NCBI GenBank assembly: GCA_910578755.1
Contig: CAJTSZ010000096.1
Coordinates: 1 to 7,667, forward strand
Length of the DNA: 7,667 nt
Origin: an uncultured Oscillospiraceae bacterium
GTDB taxonomy: Bacteria; Bacillota; Clostridia; Oscillospirales; Ruminococcaceae
Direction: 5' to 3'
The translations under genes and the position numbers were made by a program. Numbering within the stretch: the stretch's first letter is position 1; every line of letters starts with the position of its first letter. Positions 5,277-7,667 of this stretch are shown here, piece by piece. The notes beneath the pieces are model-generated. The model saw only the letters and a program-made list of their open reading frames with translations, searched no databases and was not told the origin of the DNA.

Positions 5277-6146
5277 ATGGAAAATGTATGGCTCAACCAT
5301 TTAATAGGGAATATTCGCGGAATGGGTTTCAGCGATTATTTGGATATTTTAGTTATTGCCTTTTTAGTGTACCAGCTGGCAAAACTGGTAAAGGAAACCA
5401 GGGCGGTGCAGCTGTTAAAAGGCGTCAGCGCCCTCATTTTGGTGTACTTTTTAGCTGTGTTGCTGCAGCTGCGCACCCTGCGCTTTATTATGGAAAGCGT
5501 TCTGGCCACCGGCGTTGTGGCTTTGGTTATTGTGTTTCAGCCGGAACTGCGCCGCATTTTGGAACATGTTGCCCAAACAAAGCTGGGCCGGTTCAACATT
5601 TTTCAAACAAGCCAGGAAAAGGATAAAAAGGATGTTGTGGCTGTGGGCAGTTGTATTGCCACCGTATGCGCCGCCACAGAGTACTTATCCAAAAGCAAAA
5701 CAGGCGCCCTTATGGTGTTTGAACGGGACACAAAGCTGGGGGAAATTATTAAAACCGGCACAGTAATTGATTCTGCCCCCAGTACAGAGCTTATTGGCAA
5801 CCTGTTTTTCGTCAATACCCCCCTTCACGACGGCGCCATGATTATACGCAACGGCCGTTTGTACGCTGCCGGCTGCTTTTTGCCCTTAAGCCAAAACTAT
5901 ACCATCAGTAAGCAGATGGGCACCCGCCACCGGGCGGCCTTGGGCATGAGCGAAAACTCCGACGCTGTAGTTTTAATTGTTTCGGAGGAAACCGGCACCA
6001 TTTCCATTGCCCAGGCCGGCCTTATTGAAAGGAACTTTACAATTTCTGCCCTGGAAAAACGGCTGCGTCAGGAATTGTTGGGCGAAACGGAACAGCCGGC
6101 GGAAGAATCCGGTGTGAAAGCGTTGCTGCGGAAGGTGAAACGATGA
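5277..6146 (+). CDS. cdaA: Membrane-bound diadenylate cyclase CdaA
   Basis: Makes cyclic di-AMP from two ATP at the cytoplasmic membrane; c-di-AMP controls potassium and osmolyte transport and cell-wall homeostasis in Firmicutes. Three predicted membrane segments lie at about 20-38, 47-64 and 71-88, followed by a cytosolic DisA_N (DAC) domain from about 100 to 265. The two catalytic signatures are intact: DGA (185-187, in LHDGAMIIRNG) and RHR (217-219, in GTRHRAALGMSE). Length is 289 residues, slightly above the roughly 273 of Bacillus CdaA because of a short charged C-terminal tail. ATG 5277 has AAGGAAG (5261-5267) 9 nt upstream; an in-frame TTG at 5268, adding three residues, is a possible alternative. 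The gene ends in an ATGA overlap with cdaR, the standard arrangement. The assignment to the CdaA/DacA/YbbP class, not DisA or CdaS, follows from the N-terminal membrane segments and cdaR linkage. Confidence 0.97.
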   Translation: MENVWLNHLIGNIRGMGFSDYLDILVIAFLVYQLAKLVKETRAVQLLKGVSALILVYFLAVLLQLRTLRFIMESVLATGVVALVIVFQPELRRILEHVAQTKLGRFNIFQTSQEKDKKDVVAVGSCIATVCAATEYLSKSKTGALMVFERDTKLGEIIKTGTVIDSAPSTELIGNLFFVNTPLHDGAMIIRNGRLYAAGCFLPLSQNYTISKQMGTRHRAALGMSENSDAVVLIVSEETGTISIAQAGLIERNFTISALEKRLRQELLGETEQPAEESGVKALLRKVKR

Positions 6147-7411
6147 AAAAAGAAGTTGCTTTTTACAAAAATACATGGCTAAAAATATTTTCTGTTGTAC
6201 TGGCTTTTGCGGCCTGGCTTATCGTTGTGGAGAAAATAGACAAGGAAGCCTATGATACCCTTAAAAATATCCCCATCAATATGCAGACAGTGGAAGAATC
6301 CATTGGCACACTGGGGCTGAACTCCATTACCCCCGATGTGGAAACCGCCTCTGTCAACATTAGCGGTATTATGTATGCCGTGGGCAACATGAAGGCGGAG
6401 GATATTGAAATTGTCCCGGATATTTCCAAAGTAACCGGGGCCGGCGTGTACGAGCTCCCCTTAGTGGGCAAAATCAAAAACGACGACGGCCAGGTGCAAA
6501 TCCAGTCTATTTCACCTTCCCGCATTACGGTTAAGTTCGATACCCTTTATACAAAAACGTTAAATATTACTACAAATATTAACGGGCTCAAAGGGGATAT
6601 TGGCTACCTTATCCAGGAGGAAATGGTGACCCCGTCCCAAGTAGCCATTACCGGGCCGGAGGCGGAGGTTTCCCGGGTGGCCCGGTGCGAAATCCAGCTG
6701 AATGTGGATGAAAAGCTCTCCCAAACTTACAGTAAAAAAGCAGGCCTCACTTTGTTGGACAAAGACGGAAATGTGCTTGAAGTAGGGAACATTTCTATGG
6801 ATATAGAGGAAGCTACTGTTACCATCCCTGTCCTCAAGGTAAAAGAAGTCCCTGTAAAGCTGCAATTTATGAATGTGCCGGAAAATTTCCCCGTGAACCA
6901 GCTGCAATTTACCATTTCCAACGAAACAATACAGGTGGCTGGCACGGAAGCCGCCATTGATAAATATGCCGAAATCCCCCTGGATTATATTGACATTAGG
7001 AGCCTGGGGCTGGAAAGTACCTTTGCCTTTAACATTAAGCTGCCCGCTGGTTTTTGGAATGTGGAAAATATTCAGAACGTCCAGGTACAGCTGGATTCCT
7101 CCGGTATGGTGAGCAAGCGGTTTAATATCGACCAAATCAATATTATTAACGTCCCCCTGGGCTACCAGGCCCAGGCCATAACTCAGCAGATTACTAATGT
7201 GGAAATTATAGGGCCGCAGGAAATTGTAGAATCCCTGCTGGCGGGGGACATTATAGCGGAAATCGATTTAAAAGAAAGTTCCGATGTCGTAACCGGCCAG
7301 GTTGTGCTCCCGGTAAAAATATATGCGCCAAACAGCGGTTTGGTGTGGGCGAGGGGCACGTATGAAGCCGTAGTTTCCATTGCGGAGGAACAGCCCGCAG
7401 ACCTTTCGTAA
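6143..7411 (+). CDS. cdaR: YbbR-domain regulator of CdaA
   Basis: A single-pass membrane protein with an extracytoplasmic chain of YbbR repeats, known in Firmicutes to bind CdaA and modulate c-di-AMP synthesis. Residues 11-29 form an uncleaved hydrophobic anchor after a short basic start. Four YbbR-like repeats can be traced at about 37-135, 137-229, 232-318 and 324-414. Their recurring signature is a strand plus turn such as ITGPEAEVSRV (169-179), VAGTEAAIDKY (265-275) and IIGPQEIVESL (355-365); the first copy is the most diverged. The 422-residue length is somewhat shorter than Bacillus CdaR (about 480). The start is set by the 4-nt overlap with cdaA, implying coupled translation. In many Firmicutes glmM follows directly; here a terminator follows instead, so the operon appears to end with cdaR. 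Confidence 0.95.
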   Translation: MKKEVAFYKNTWLKIFSVVLAFAAWLIVVEKIDKEAYDTLKNIPINMQTVEESIGTLGLNSITPDVETASVNISGIMYAVGNMKAEDIEIVPDISKVTGAGVYELPLVGKIKNDDGQVQIQSISPSRITVKFDTLYTKTLNITTNINGLKGDIGYLIQEEMVTPSQVAITGPEAEVSRVARCEIQLNVDEKLSQTYSKKAGLTLLDKDGNVLEVGNISMDIEEATVTIPVLKVKEVPVKLQFMNVPENFPVNQLQFTISNETIQVAGTEAAIDKYAEIPLDYIDIRSLGLESTFAFNIKLPAGFWNVENIQNVQVQLDSSGMVSKRFNIDQINIINVPLGYQAQAITQQITNVEIIGPQEIVESLLAGDIIAEIDLKESSDVVTGQVVLPVKIYAPNSGLVWARGTYEAVVSIAEEQPADLS

Positions 7412-7420
7412 AAGGTGAAC

Positions 7421-7450
7421 AGGGAGGCTTTAGCCTCCCTTTCTCTTTTT
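7421..7450 (+). terminator. Rho-independent terminator of the cdaA-cdaR unit
   Basis: AGGGAGGC (7421-7428) and GCCTCCCT (7433-7440) form a perfect 8-bp stem with a TTTA loop, followed by the T-rich tail TTCTCTTTTT (7441-7450). It begins 9 nt after the cdaR stop codon. Confidence 0.95.
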
Positions 7451-7469
7451 ATGGAAATGTCCCTGTTCT

Positions 7470-7667
7470 TTTGGAGGCAGCTTATGCCCCCAAGACTTGT
7501 GTTATTGGGGCTTCCAGCCGGGGCCTTCCTTCTTAATAGTCTCGCCTGCGCTCGGCATTACTGAGTTTTGGAGCTCTAACGGTTAGAGGCCACGGTCTAA
7601 AAGTCAGCACAGCGGGAAGCCCGACCTCACCTTGGGGAGGGCTTGGCCTCACGAAAAAAAGCGTTCC
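7470..7667 (+). repeat. Intergenic repeat copy B, possible structured RNA, cut by the window edge
   Basis: The core 7545-7626 aligns without gaps to copy A (2164-2245) at about 77% identity. Upstream, TTTGGAGGCAGC (7470-7481) begins a hairpin with CCCCCAA (7487-7493, one A-C mismatch) that is shared with copy C. Inside the core, CTCTAA-CGG-TTAGAG is a perfect hairpin in this copy only, and CGGG-AAG-CCCG (7613-7623) is conserved with A. GAGGCCA (7586-7592) can pair with TGGCCTC (7644-7650), closing the 3' half into one domain before an A-run (7653-7660). The whole lies after the cdaR terminator and holds no recognisable gene. The window stops shortly after the A-run, where copy A has a 17-bp inverted repeat, so the full extent is unknown. 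Confidence 0.62.

Noticed and set aside
6560..7135. Minus-strand open frame of 191 codons opposite cdaR
   Set aside because: No domain or supporting context, and cdaR on the other strand is clearly the real gene.
7451..7667. glmS ribozyme or c-di-AMP riboswitch downstream of cdaR
   Set aside because: Considered because of the c-di-AMP/amino-sugar context, but the conserved core sequences I know for these RNAs are not present.
1..7667. CRISPR array, tRNA, rRNA or defence system
   Set aside because: No regularly spaced direct repeats, no cloverleaf with a T-loop signature, and no gene with defence-related motifs was seen on either strand.

Overview
The window reads as ordinary chromosome from a low-to-mid GC member of the Firmicutes, most likely class Clostridia. 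The grounds are the diadenylate cyclase/YbbR pair (cdaA-cdaR), strong AGGAGG-type ribosome sites, GTG/TTG starts, hairpin-plus-T terminators, a small Se/S-carrier-like (DUF3343) gene beside a class V desulfurase, and a YlxY/PdaB-like deacetylase typical of spore formers. Genus cannot be fixed from the sequence. All seven confident genes lie on the + strand, and no phage, transposase, tRNA, rRNA or CRISPR was recognised.

Layout. 24-1154: M20-family zinc peptidase. 1155-1323: gap with a possible terminator and a possible sporulation-type promoter. 1324-2088: exported or membrane-anchored NodB-fold polysaccharide deacetylase-like protein, whose stop codon sits inside a strong terminator. 2114-2345: non-coding stretch with a repeated element (copy A) and a perfect 17-bp inverted repeat. 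2367-3092 and 3115-3591: ispD and ispF, two steps of the MEP isoprenoid pathway, 22 nt apart. 3592-3803: gap with several hairpins and a diverged relative of the repeat (copy C). 3804-4028 and 4025-5170: DUF3343-like protein and PLP-dependent cysteine desulfurase-like enzyme, coupled by an ATGA overlap. 5163-5276: promoter and leader. 5277-6146 and 6143-7411: cdaA and cdaR, again with an ATGA overlap, making c-di-AMP and probably modulating its synthesis. 7421-7450: terminator. 7451-7667: repeat copy B, cut by the window edge.

Functionally these are housekeeping transcription units: isoprenoid precursor synthesis (ispDF), probable sulfur or selenium mobilisation (DUF3343 plus desulfurase) and c-di-AMP signalling (cdaAR), with a peptidase and a cell-wall enzyme-like protein upstream. 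The least expected content is between the genes. An element of about 80 bp occurs twice at about 77% ungapped identity (2164-2245 and 7545-7626), each time just after a terminator and in the same orientation. A weaker third relative lies in the ispF/DUF3343 gap. I cannot assign it to a known RNA or repeat family. No new multi-gene system was found.
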